Shown here piece after piece: positions 43,649-55,745 of a stretch of DNA of 64,000 nucleotides (position 1 is the first letter of the stretch; each line of letters begins with the position of its first letter). The stretch is taken from contig LUVW01000003.1 of assembly GCA_001661515.1 (NCBI GenBank), forward strand, positions 733,053 through 797,052, in the 5' to 3' direction. The notes below the pieces were generated by a model. It did no database searches, was not told the origin of the DNA, and was given only the letters and a program-made list of their open reading frames with translations. The translations under genes and the position numbers were made by a program. This DNA is from Capniomyces stellatus. Taxonomy: Eukaryota; Kickxellomycota; Harpellomycetes; Harpellales; Legeriomycetaceae.

Positions 43649-46066
43649 TTTGGGTCACATGTACCCTCGCTACTTTTCTAGAGTATATATATCCAGACCC
43701 GTTTAGTGATCTGAATAGAAAATAAAAATCAGAAATATAGTAGCCCGACAGCTTGGCCATTTGTTCTGATTTGGTTTGGTTTAGTATTTATTTTTGTTGC
43801 CTATTTTAATACTTACAAAGCTCGTTTTTGTTGAAAAATAAACTAAAATAGAATATCAAAATGGGTCTCCACATAGTTAATACCTGTACGCGTGCTATTT
43901 GGTTGGTGATGCTGATGAACATATCGGATACAGTACTGGACACATCTTAGTGATAGTATTTGTCATAATAAATACATGTTTATTGAAGCAGCTCGCAATG
44001 GCTAGTTAATTGGAAATAATAACATTTAGCACCTTCAGCTAGAAAAGCGCAATTCAGCAGGTATTTTTCATCAGAATACATTCTGTAAAGCTGAGCTAAC
44101 CTAGCTTACATCATTTTGATATATTTTAGTAACTTTTAATACGCAAGGAGGTTTGAGGCATGGTTGGAAAGCTAGCGAGTTGGTCGTTATTTTGTTTATG
44201 AGTAACATATTGACGTGGTTATTATGGTGGGAGAGATGTGAATTAGGTTGGACAACTTTAGCTGTTTTACTAGTTGACATGTCATGACCAACTTGGCGAA
44301 TTTAAATTAGATGGTGAGAGGTTGGGTTGTAATAAATATATGGTGATTTTTAAAGCAGCAGAAATTGGCTGGGTGGGTGTTAACTTTTAAAGGTACTTGC
44401 GTTGACGGATTTAAAATGACTCATCGAGTAGATTTAAAAATTTGCAGAAAATTGTCAAACTAATGCGTGAAATAAAACACGATAGGGGGCCAAACCGGAA
44501 AAGTTGTCAAAATATGTTTAAACAAAAAAAATAACAAGAACGCTTGAATAAGAAAAAAATAAAACCAGGAATTCGATTAATGAAACAAAATAAACAGAAG
44601 CAAGCGAGATTCGGACGTTCGCAAGTTTAATTTTGAGAAATACGAATTTGGGTGGGTCATTAATTTTTTAATTTTTTTTATTGATTAGGTGGGGTCATTA
44701 ATTTAGAGTGAGGATATTTGTCTAATAAACTATTGGATTTGTTACAAATATGATACAAGTGATTGCTTAAAGTCTTAGCTGGAGCTTATTCTCAACCTTT
44801 TTAAAAGTACTGAGTGATGGTTGAAAAGGCGAAGCAGAGGCCTGGCGTAAATGAAAAAACACGCATTACTGGTAAAGAACAATCTAGTAAAGACTGATTT
44901 GGCTTGGATAAACGCATTTCTGGTAAAAAATAATGAAAGGCCAGAGAAATATAAAAGGGAAAAGGGGGAATGGAAGCATTTAGTAAATGCCAAAATAAGA
45001 GAAAAAAAAGAGCCAAAAGTCATAATGGACCAATTCAATAGAAAAAAACCATGTCAAGTTAAAAGCTAGGTGGAAAAAAGTTACACAGTAGCGGTTATGG
45101 TTGGGAATGGCAACAACAGAGTTGAAAGAAAAGGAAACCCGAATAAAACAAAGCTTAGAGAGAGGTATAAAAAACCACTATATCCAACCCAAAGTTTAAA
45201 CAAAGCGGAATTAATAAACGATTAAGGAGGGGAAAAAAAGATGAATAAAGCTAATGGCTAAAAAGAAATACGTGTACATAGACTAAATCGGCTATAAAAG
45301 CTTGCAAAAGGCCCAATTTAAGGGCCTAATTGCCATGAAATCCATCAGTTCCGATGATCTAGACCTCGGTGTCAAAGAAAGAAAAAATGCAAACTAAGAA
45401 TAACTGATGATGTCAAAAAGGGAATTAATTAATTGATCAAAGAAAAAAAAATTACAAGGCAAAGCAAAAAAGCCAATATGTGTCAAGTTATATGACAAAT
45501 AAACGTGCAAAATAATAATTGAAAAAAAAAGTTGTCAATTTGAAATGTGAAAAAACAAAGAAACAAACGCATTTAAGAAAACGCAAAATAATTGACATGT
45601 CACCAAAAAAGCAAAAAAAGGGTCTAGAACAAGGTCTAAAAAAGCAAATAGGTCATGAAAATTGTGAAAAGTCATGGAATCATAAAAATCAAGCGTAATA
45701 TTATATATAACAAAAATACCAAATAAAAAAAACACCGCCCGAAAAGATGAACACTAAAAATAAAACAAAAGAACATGATGATCAAAAGTAAAAAAGAAAA
45801 GTATAAGAAGCAAGAGCAGGGAACATACGACTAGCAAAACAAGATACCGTCACCAAATATAAATTCATATGTATATATACAAAATAAACAATCAATAACT
45901 GTAGTAATAAAATGCAAACAACAGGACGGAAATTTTGGAATATAATGTAAAACTTTGGTTGATTGAAAAATAAACGACACCGATGAAGCAAAGAAAATCA
46001 AAAGAACTAAAGGCATAAGAATGATTTAAAACGAAAGATTGCGGCAATATAATATAAACAACGAGG
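43649..46066. other. Intergenic spacer, 2.4 kb
   Basis: 3' side of two convergent genes. AT-rich with several A-runs; from about 44.5 kb the + strand is A-rich. Short open frames such as 44851-45069 have no recognisable content. Nothing else seen. Confidence 0.5.
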
Positions 46067-46631
46067 CTATCGACTGTTAAATGAACAGATACAGTGTTTG
46101 TGGGAGCAACATTGACAAGAGCCAGGAGTAAACATATAATTGAGAGAACCACTGACGTTGGTATTGATGTAGTCGCTGATATTGGATTGGGAAACATTAA
46201 GAGGGAAACTACTCATGAGCGGCGTAAACTGATACAGGCTGGGGTTATTGATATTCCGTCCATCAATACTTGATATTTGGTAGTCGTGCGTGTTTGCGGG
46301 CTGGCTGGGTCCGCCTTTGCCTACTTGTTTATCGCCATACTGAAATGCAACAGGAACGCCTTGGTTAATGAACTGGCTCTTATCCATGTTCACCACGTTG
46401 TAGGCCCCAGAGTTTGACGTTGATCCATTGTTATGGGCGGCCTGGCCATCAGACTGGCCCTTAAACATGTCAAGTCTGGGGTCGATGTTTGGGTTGATAT
46501 TCTGGCTGGCGGAACTCGAGTTTCCCATGCTTGAATACTGCATATTTCCGCTATATGTGTTGGGTAAGCCAGTTGGATATCTAATGTTGCTCTTCTGCTG
46601 ATGTTGCTGATGTTGCTGATGATGGTGTTGG

Positions 46632-46681
<50 letters not shown>

Positions 46682-46688
46682 TTGTTGT

Positions 46689-46729
<41 letters not shown>

Positions 46730-49439
46730 GAACTGGTATTGCGGTTGAATGTCGTATCCAGTGTTATTGATTTGGTTGCCAAACGATTGGCTCTGCGGCT
46801 GTTGTTGGTTTTGGTACGGCATCATGTTGAAATAGCTGGAGCTTGTTGAGGACTCGGCGTAATACTTGCCAGGAACGTTGAGCTGGCCACCAAAGTCGGC
46901 CTGGGAAACTACTGGTACTGTGACTCCGCCTTGACTTGATGGGTGGCTTGTTAACACTGAAGATGAAATATCAAAGTCCAGCGTTTTTAGAACACGGTTA
47001 CTACTGCATTCAATAGGTGCAGAGTTGGTGTGCGATGCAGTGTTTGAGCCTGAAGACACGTTATCAAGCTTCCTTTTGCTTCCTTGAGTTGTAGTTCCAG
47101 CCGACAAACCAACGCTAGTGAGGTTCTGGTTCTGGTTCTGACCCTGACCTTGACCCTGACCTTGACCTTGACTTTGACTTTGACTTTGACTTTGACTTTG
47201 ACTTTGACCCTGATTCAAGTTCTGATTCTGGCCCTGGCCCTGGCTTTGATTTTGACTTTGGCCCTGGCTGCCGAGCTGCTGCTGCTGCTGCTGCTGATAC
47301 ACGGAATGTGGCTGTTGGCCATACGAAACCATTGAGCTCACGTTCAGGTAAATTGGGTCCTTAATAGGCAGTGGTCCAGAAATATCGTGCCCAAACGAGT
47401 TGAATGTCTGCGGAACGCTCTGGGAAACATTCTGGGCAAACAGTTCAGAATTGTACACGTTGCTGGGTGGTGCCTGGGAACCTACACCGGGTTGGTTGTT
47501 TGGTGGAGCGGGTTTGGTCTGGGTGTTTTGGGTGTTTGTGTCGGACTCGGTGTTGGCAAAATGACACCTGATATTGTCGTCGTAGTCGATGAGTTCAGAA
47601 ATGTTTTCGGCGCTGGACGAAAAGAACTCAAAGGACGTGGCGGAAAAGACCAGCCAGGGCATGTTGTCTGCATCTGTCAGCTTGTACACCTTGTCCTGGT
47701 CCAGCTCAGCCTTTTTGCTGTTGCTGGACTGGTTCTTGTACTGCTGCGAGCGCTTGTTGGTCAGCTCCTTCAGGACCTTGAAGTAGAGATTGGAGACTGG
47801 ATAGAACTTTTCCTGGGCGTTGAAGACGTTGGTGATGACTTGCAAGTTTTTCTGGAAGCTGCTTGCCATTGAGTGGTCGTAGAGGAACTGGCAGTTGACC
47901 AGAATTGTGCCTGCGTTGAAGGCCCAGTACGACGTCTGCGAGTCCCACAGACTGACGGGAATGTTTTCAAATGCCCACTGCAAAAGGTCACACAGTCTCA
48001 TCGATGCCTCAATGCAGATCTGCTTTGCCGCAATCACGCGCTCCGCCGAAATGGTTTCGTGGTTGTACCTGACCAGCTCCGACCTAAACAGCACAATCTT
48101 GGCTGTTTCGTACATCATGTGCAGCGAAAAGTAGTTTACCGATGCGACCTTCATTGCCGCTATCAGCTGTGGATTGCCGTTCATCGACAGAGGCGTAAAC
48201 TGGTTTGTCGAAATGAGCTCGTATTTGTCTATTAGCTCGCACTTTATGTCGCCAAGCTCATTGGCTAGCGTGAAGAACGCGCTGCTGTTTGGAACAATGT
48301 CAGGGTCCTCCACGCTATAAAAGTCCGACTCCTCGTAGCTGTTTCTCCTTCTGTTGACAAACTGGCTTATCTCCCCTATCTTTGTGTACATCTTGCATAT
48401 TATCCAGGTCGTGTCGGGCACCGCGTGCGTGTCTGCAAGCGCTATTTTCGTGTTCTCACTGATTATCTCGTTTTCCTTCACTCCAGAGTCGATCTCGTCC
48501 TCACTAAACCTCCACAGATAGTCGTTTGACGGCAGCTTCACCACGCAGTCCTCATCCGGAACCGACGGTGGCAGCGCACTATTCAGCATCATCGACCTAT
48601 CCAGCGTGTAGCAAACCCACCACAACCGCCTCTTCAGCTCTCTATCCTCCCAGTCGTGTTTGTAAACCCGCTTGAACCCGCAATAATGCTCGTCGATCTG
48701 ATACAGCCTAAGCTTTTCCGCACCTCTCATCGCTATCCCCAAAAATACCATGGCTGACTCGTTGTTTCCCGCGCCCCAGTAATACATCGCCACAAACGCT
48801 GATGCTTGGATATAATCAATGTCCGGTTCTTCCAGCAAGTCTACAATCCGCTTTGCTGCCTGGCTAGCAAACACCGAATCCTCAAAGTTTGAGCTGTCTA
48901 GCTGCGATTTGTCTACAAACCTCAGCCCAAGTGCAAGTATCGAGTATATCAGGTAATCCGGCAGCTCTTTTCTCTTCAGTAGCTTGATCGTGTGTGGTAT
49001 TCTGAATGAGCACGAGAATAGTGGTAANGGCGTAAACTGATACAGGCTGGGGTTATTGATATTCCGTCCATCAATACTTGATATTTGGTAGTCGTGCGTG
49101 TTTGCGGGCTGGCTGGGTCCGCCTTTGCCTACTTGTTTATCGCCATACTGAAATGCAACAGGAACGCCTTGGTTAATGAACTGGCTCTTATCCATGTTCA
49201 CCACGTTGTAGGCCCCAGAGTTTGACGTTGATCCATTGTTATGGGCGGCCTGGCCATCAGACTGGCCCTTAAACATGTCAAGTCTGGGGTCGATGTTTGG
49301 GTTGATATTCTGGCTGGCGGAACTCGAGTTTCCCATGCTTGAATACTGCATATTTCCGCTATATGTGTTGGGTAAGCCAGTTGGATATCTAATGTTGCTC
49401 TTCTGCTGATGTTGCTGATGTTGCTGATGATGGTGTTGG

Positions 49440-49489
<50 letters not shown>

Positions 49490-49496
49490 TTGTTGT

Positions 49497-49543
<47 letters not shown>

Positions 49544-52387
49544 GAACTGGTATTGCGGTTGAATGTCGTATCCAGTGTTATTGATTTGGTTGCCAAACGA
49601 TTGGCTCTGCGGCTGTTGTTGGTTTTGGTACGGCATCATGTTGAAATAGCTGGAGCTTGTTGAGGACTCGGCGTAATACTTGCCAGGAACGTTGAGCTGG
49701 CCACCAAAGTCGGCCTGGGAAACTACTGGTACTGTGACTCCGCCTTGACTTGATGGGTGGCTTGTTAACACTGAAGATGAAATATCAAAGTCCAGCGTTT
49801 TTAGAACACGGTTACTACTGCATTCAATAGGTGCAGAGTTGGTGTGCGATGCAGTGTTTGAGCCTGAAGACACGTTATCAAGCTTCCTTTTGCTTCCTTG
49901 AGTTGTAGTTCCAGCCGACAAACCAACGCTAGTGAGGTTCTGGTTCTGGTTCTGACCCTGACCTTGACCCTGACCTTGACCTTGACTTTGACTTTGACTT
50001 TGACTTTGACTTTGACTTTGACCCTGATTCAAGTTCTGATTCTGGCCCTGGCCCTGGCTTTGATTTTGACTTTGGCCCTGGCTGCCGAGCTGCTGCTGCT
50101 GCTGCTGCTGATACACGGAATGTGGCTGTTGGCCATACGAAACCATTGAGCTCACGTTCAGGTAAATTGGGTCCTTAATAGGCAGTGGTCCAGAAATATC
50201 GTGCCCAAACGAGTTGAATGTCTGCGGAACGCTCTGGGAAACATTCTGGGCAAACAGTTCAGAATTGTACACGTTGCTGGGTGGTGCCTGGGAACCTACA
50301 CCGGGTTGGTTGTTTGGTGGAGCGGGTTTGGTCTGGGTGTTTTGGGTGTTTGTGTCGGACTCGGTGTTGGCAAAATGACACCTGATATTGTCGTCGTAGT
50401 CGATGAGTTCAGAAATGTTTTCGGCGCTGGACGAAAAGAACTCAAAGGACGTGGCGGAAAAGACCAGCCAGGGCATGTTGTCTGCATCTGTCAGCTTGTA
50501 CACCTTGTCCTGGTCCAGCTCAGCCTTTTTGCTGTTGCTGGACTGGTTCTTGTACTGCTGCGAGCGCTTGTTGGTCAGCTCCTTCAGGACCTTGAAGTAG
50601 AGATTGGAGACTGGATAGAACTTTTCCTGGGCGTTGAAGACGTTGGTGATGACTTGCAAGTTTTTCTGGAAGCTGCTTGCCATTGAGTGGTCGTAGAGGA
50701 ACTGGCAGTTGACCAGAATTGTGCCTGCGTTGAAGGCCCAGTACGACGTCTGCGAGTCCCACAGACTGACGGGAATGTTTTCAAATGCCCACTGCAAAAG
50801 GTCACACAGTCTCATCGATGCCTCAATGCAGATCTGCTTTGCCGCAATCACGCGCTCCGCCGAAATGGTTTCGTGGTTGTACCTGACCAGCTCCGACCTA
50901 AACAGCACAATCTTGGCTGTTTCGTACATCATGTGCAGCGAAAAGTAGTTTACCGATGCGACCTTCATTGCCGCTATCAGCTGTGGATTGCCGTTCATCG
51001 ACAGAGGCGTAAACTGGTTTGTCGAAATGAGCTCGTATTTGTCTATTAGCTCGCACTTTATGTCGCCAAGCTCATTGGCTAGCGTGAAGAACGCGCTGCT
51101 GTTTGGAACAATGTCAGGGTCCTCCACGCTATAAAAGTCCGACTCCTCGTAGCTGTTTCTCCTTCTGTTGACAAACTGGCTTATCTCCCCTATCTTTGTG
51201 TACATCTTGCATATTATCCAGGTCGTGTCGGGCACCGCGTGCGTGTCTGCAAGCGCTATTTTCGTGTTCTCACTGATTATCTCGTTTTCCTTCACTCCAG
51301 AGTCGATCTCGTCCTCACTAAACCTCCACAGATAGTCGTTTGACGGCAGCTTCACCACGCAGTCCTCATCCGGAACCGACGGTGGCAGCGCACTATTCAG
51401 CATCATCGACCTATCCAGCGTGTAGCAAACCCACCACAACCGCCTCTTCAGCTCTCTATCCTCCCAGTCGTGTTTGTAAACCCGCTTGAACCCGCAATAA
51501 TGCTCGTCGATCTGATACAGCCTAAGCTTTTCCGCACCTCTCATCGCTATCCCCAAAAATACCATGGCTGACTCGTTGTTTCCCGCGCCCCAGTAATACA
51601 TCGCCACAAACGCTGATGCTTGGATATAATCAATGTCCGGTTCTTCCAGCAAGTCTACAATCCGCTTTGCTGCCTGGCTAGCAAACACCGAATCCTCAAA
51701 GTTTGAGCTGTCTAGCTGCGATTTGTCTACAAACCTCAGCCCAAGTGCAAGTATCGAGTATATCAGGTAATCCGGCAGCTCTTTTCTCTTCAGTAGCTTG
51801 ATCGTGTGTGGTATTCTGAATGAGCACGAGAATAGTGGTAATGAACCAAACAGACTTTCTATCACATTCTCGATAAACCCGTTTGTAAGCTTGATACTCT
51901 TAACTTTATCTTCACTGGCTTTATAAACTCTTTCTACTTGTATATCCTCTTGCGCTTTTCTTTCTTCTTTTTTATCCTCGTTGCTACCCTCGCTTTTTAT
52001 CGACAGTGCCAATTTCGACAAGCCATCTTCGATATATAATAACCGCCCTTCAATCTTCTGTATCGCGCTCTTTCTCACCTTCATTTTCTTTACCAATGGG
52101 CTGTATATGCATGTTATATTCATTCTTTTGCAACTTTCACAGTTGGGTTTTATTCCATCGCACTTTATCTTCTTTTTTCTGCAAATATCGCAAGCATGCA
52201 TCAATTTCACCATCGTCTCTGTGTCTGACTCTTCCGAGTTTGATGAATTACTCTCCAAATTCTCCCATATCGCCTCCTGGCGACTCTCTCTACCCCTATT
52301 CACTGTATTTTTGCTTTCCCGCCCACTGTCTGTGCCGTATAAATCCGACTCGCTTATTTTTTGATACCTCCATAAATCCATATCCAT
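46067..52387 (-). CDS. Zn2Cys6 fungal transcription factor, with an internal duplication across an N
   Basis: N terminus carries a zinc binuclear cluster with Cys66, 69, 76, 83, 86 and 93 (spacing 2-6-6-2-6), followed by a basic linker (SAIQKIEGRL dimer region) and a fungal_trans-type regulatory body, then Gln-rich, QGQS-type and poly-Gln regions. As written the frame is 2106 residues, but residues from L183 on are repeated: 49029-51841 and 46221-49027 are the same block apart from six bases in the CAG tract, with one N (49028) between. The N falls in a CCN codon (Pro) and the frame stays open. With one copy only, the protein would be about 1168 residues, normal for the family. I read the second copy as probably an assembly artefact. 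Nuclear regulator; targets unknown. Confidence 0.8.
46221..49027 (-). repeat. 2.8-kb block, copy A (C-terminal body of regulator)
   Basis: 2807 bases, matching 49029-51841 except for a CAG tract two codons shorter (near 46634-46729). It ends exactly at the N at 49028. Confidence 0.9.
46634..46729 (-). repeat. CAG/CAA poly-glutamine tract, copy A
   Basis: About 32 codons of CAG and CAA coding glutamine in the regulator, flanked by His-Gln repeats. The matching tract of copy B is at 49442-49543, about 34 codons. Confidence 0.85.
49028..49028. other. Single ambiguous base at repeat junction
   Basis: The only N I found in the window. It stands exactly between the end of copy A and the start of copy B of the 2.8-kb block, which is what a scaffolder leaves when it abuts two contigs without merging their shared end. 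Confidence 0.9.
49029..51841 (-). repeat. 2.8-kb block, copy B (C-terminal body of regulator)
   Basis: 2813 bases. Its high-coordinate border (51841) is where the sequence stops matching both copy A and the inverted partial copy at 63507-64000, so all three share one border, at the LPLFSC codons. Confidence 0.9.
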
Positions 52388-53093
52388 TCTTACAATTTCC
52401 TACTTTGTACTAGTAACCAGATTTCACTTTTGTTTATTTATCATTCTGTTTTGAAGTGTGGTTCTTCTCAACAAGTTTGTCTTTTTTTTTCTTTCTTTTC
52501 ACTTTATTATTCCTCTTTTTGTCACCTTGGTCAACTGTTTGCACTGCAGCTTTTCTAGCTTATTTTTTTTGAACTATTTTGAATATTTTTTTTCAACATT
52601 TTATCCTAGTCTTTTTTTTTTTTTTTACCTGCCTCGCCTTACTCCTTCGACTTCATTTACTCGACTCAAACTATTATTGCTTTGTTAGCTTCTTTCGTTT
52701 GATTGATGCGTCATTTATTACTAATTTAAGTACTTTATTACCTGGATGATAAGTTAATTCACTTGATTTGATTTTTTAATCTTTAATTACTATTTAGCTG
52801 ACATCAGCATATATACGACTGCATCAATGCTGTTGTTTTTTTCTCTGCTTTTCCCATATTCTTTTCCTCAATTCTCAATTTTAAGCTCAATATTGTTATT
52901 GGCCTGCTACCCAATAACATATATCTATTCTCTCTATTTCGTTCAAACCAAAATTTCAAAAATATTCGAGCGTAAGCCCGTCTTGGTAGGCTCTTTCTCT
53001 TCTACTTTAAACTGTTTGAATGCACTGGCCAATCAAGAGCAAAAGATTTTATTTTTTTTAGTGTTTTTTTAAAGTTATAATCTGTTTAACTTG
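52388..53093. other. Regulator upstream region
   Basis: Pyrimidine-rich on the + strand near the start codon (purine-rich leader in the gene's direction), then AT-rich. No separate gene seen. Confidence 0.5.
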
Positions 53094-53120
53094 CATCTCA
53101 ACAACAACAACAACAACACA

Positions 53121-53511
53121 AGTCAAGAGTCACAAGAATGTCGCCATAAAGGCTTGGTGACTCCCATGTACGACTACGAACGAGCCTTTCAAGTCTTTCG
53201 TTCCAGAAAATAATCCATATAATTAAAATTAAATTAAATTAAATTAAATAAAATAATCCGTTCCAGGAAGCAGGGTAGGAAATGAGCCAGTCCTCCCCCA
53301 GAACCTACAAGAATAGACTTCAGAAGCATCGTAGCGAATGCAACACAGGTGTACGAGAAGATAGCCCGGACTCTTGGAAGAGGTGTTAAAATAATCAACT
53401 GCCAACATTTTCAAGAGTGCTGACACTCTCAGGACCAAGACGATGCTGGTAACAGTGTATTTTTTAGAGGCTATCTACACACCCCCACCACTTGATCTTA
53501 CCCAGGCTTAA
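53121..53511 (+). pseudogene. Coding-like relic of unknown family
   Basis: An island of higher GC in AT-rich surroundings that reads like protein but not in one frame. One frame gives CRHKGLVTPMYDYERAFQVF, is broken by a 60-bp A/T insertion with TAA (53207-53258 between two CGTTCCAG copies) and by TGA at 53283, and then goes on as PTRIDFRSIVANATQVYEKI. A frame one base later then opens at 53395 (SADTLRTKTMLVTVYFLEAI) and ends TPPPLDLTQA at TAA 53509. I do not recognise the family. Either a decayed gene or a gene with introns whose borders I cannot settle; a structured RNA is also possible because the 3' end can form a long stem. Confidence 0.35.
53199..53266. repeat. A/T micro-insertion flanked by 8-bp direct repeats
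   Basis: CGTTCCAG at 53199-53206 and again at 53259-53266 bracket 52 bases of almost pure A/T with a TTAAA pentamer run; AAAATAATCC also occurs at both inner ends. It looks like an insertion with target duplication, or slippage growth, inside the coding-like island. Confidence 0.6.
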
Positions 53512-55725
53512 AGTAGAACCAATATCCATAAACCAATGCCTATCGGGTACAGACGATCTAATTGATCGAAGGTGGTGTTGGTTAATAGAGTCGTTTATCT
53601 TATCAAATTAGCACAGTGTTTCATAGTATTTTTATGGTAATTAACACTGTATGTTTTGTTGTGTTGATTCTGTTGCCAATAAACCACATAAATAAGTTAA
53701 AATAAATGAAAATTAATTCTTGTAATTTTAAACTTGGTCGTTTCAGTTTGTACTGCTGACTTTATGAAATAGAATAATTGGTTTCTTTTTTAATATTATT
53801 TTTTTGATAAAGTGCCTTTGTTTTTTTTATTATTGTTTTCTGTTTTCGTTTTTTTTAATTAACGATTTGTAAACAATTCACTCATTTTTTTTTTTTCCTT
53901 GTCAATCCGAAACACAATTTTCAAAGCCGAAAATCATCAAGTTATTTTTATTGTCGCACTTTTATTATTTTCATTTGGTTGCTATGTGATTTTGTGAAAT
54001 TATAAATTTACTATTTCCTACTAATTGATTCGCGATTTATAAAAATAACAATAACAGTTTTACAGCTTTTTTTATTTACAAGAATTATATTACAGCTTTC
54101 ATTTACGGCAATATTTTGGTTTTGTTTTTTAGGCAGCTAATTCGCCCAGTAATGGGCACAGGTTAAACCCACTCTTGAACAAGTTTTTTTCTTTTCTTTT
54201 TCGGTAAAAGTTATTAGCAAATGTGAGTGTTCAAAAGTTACAGTTATTTCTAAATAAAAAGGTCGAGTTATTTTATTTCGCCACTATTTTATTGGGAATG
54301 AGGCAATTTAATAAAGCGCATTCATAACCAAACATAGCAAACCAAAGTTGGCATCATAACCAGTGATTTTGTCGAGTCTTTTTTAGCTTACTACAAAAAA
54401 AAAGCGCGACTTTTTCAAAAACTCACCTCTACTAACACTACTTTTTTAACTTTAGTTGCAATAATAAGTTTCAATTTTCAAAATTAAGCCACTTGGTGAA
54501 TATAAAGTATCTGGTGGATATAAAGAACTTGGTGGATATAAAGCATCTGGTGAATGTGTAAATTAACGCTTCATTATTATTTTTACTGAATGCTTCATTA
54601 TTATATTGCAACTAGAATTGTCCCCTTTTAAACCTGCACCCAATTGTTCTTTATTGACAAACCTGGTCTATCTCCTCTGCCATTGACCCATGATACTGAA
54701 TCTCAGAATCGTTTAACAGCCTTCCTTTTTGCTTGTGCAGTTTATTTTTTATAAATACGGACCGCAAATAGGAAAGCTGCGGCTTAATACATTCGACTTT
54801 ATCGGTCCATTATAAATACATTACAATTAATTTGACCTAGTAGATGGTGCCATAAGATTACATCATAAAATAAACTTGATTAGCTCGAATATAGCAATGT
54901 ACAATTCCACCGTTGTGTAATGCCTTCCTGTCCCAGGTGAGACAAGCTGATAAGACTGGCTGCACTCTCCAAATACACCTAAATACCTCATTGAAAATAT
55001 GCTGACTCAAAAATACAGGTATTAGTCGATAAAGCTAAAAAAAACGGACCAAAAATAACTCAATATGGCAGGTTTTTTTTACAAAACGCTTCATTTGATA
55101 ACAAGACCCTAAAACTATTAAATCACTCAAGTCAAGTACTAATCAAATTTCTCCAGTAACAACAACGGAGATAGAAATAATACATAGAGTTATGGTGACA
55201 GAAATGGCAGCAGTAATAATATTGAGTCAATTCCAATAAAACTAACTTTGTTGTTTCGCTGTGTGAATTTTTGGACACAAAACTATCCCAGGAAAGCTTG
55301 CCATAATAAAATGTGTCACTGGAATCTCAAAAAAAAAAAAATACCTGTAACTTTGCAAAATAAACTACAAATCAAAGTAGATCCGTGCTAAAAGACTAGC
55401 TTGCTCAACTTTGAATCTTTTCAAAAAAATAAAAGAAAAAATGAATTTTATCTCTCTTAATTAAACGTAAACATTTAACTTGTGATATCCTGCTATGATA
55501 TATAAAATGGGAGGGTTGATAGGGTTTAATTCAGAAAGTAGCCATGTAAGTACACACCTTCAAGTTATTTATAAACTGCAGTGATTGGGTTTTACATGGT
55601 AGAGTAAAGTAAAGCAAGCTAAATAACCAGCATAAACAAAAAATAAATAGAGTATTTAAATTATTCGAGTTCAAATCTGTTCAAATCAAACCATGGCATA
55701 GCCTAGATAAAAGGTGAGACATAGC
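53512..55725. other. Intergenic spacer downstream of tyrosinase
   Basis: AT-rich, T-rich in 53.7-54.2 kb. An 18-bp degenerate tandem repeat lies at 54492-54560. No other coding signal. Confidence 0.5.
54492..54560. repeat. 18-bp tandem repeat
   Basis: Four degenerate copies of CTTGGTGGATATAAAGAA or a close variant, with the first three bases alternating CTT and TCT. Confidence 0.75.
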
Positions 55726-55745
55726 TTAGATAAAAGGTGAGACAT
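55701..55745. repeat. 22-bp tandem duplication over the tyrosinase stop
   Basis: Two adjacent copies of a 22-base unit (TTAGATAAAAGGTGAGACAT core). The right copy codes the last residues VSPFI and the stop of tyrosinase; the left copy lies just after the stop and would code the same ending again. Confidence 0.8.

Noticed and set aside
46601..49663. Poly-leucine open frames on the + strand (46601-46849 and 49409-49663)
   Set aside because: They are the antisense reading of the CAG/CAA glutamine tracts of the regulator.
46067..52387. A genuine 2106-residue regulator with two complete bodies
   Set aside because: The two bodies are the same at DNA level, meet at an N, and share borders with a third copy; an assembly join explains this more simply than an unmutated natural fusion.
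53360..53395. RNase P RNA-like AGTCCGGGCT on the minus strand
   Set aside because: It resembles the conserved region I core, but I could not find the partner conserved region V or a P4 pairing, and the + strand reads better as protein.
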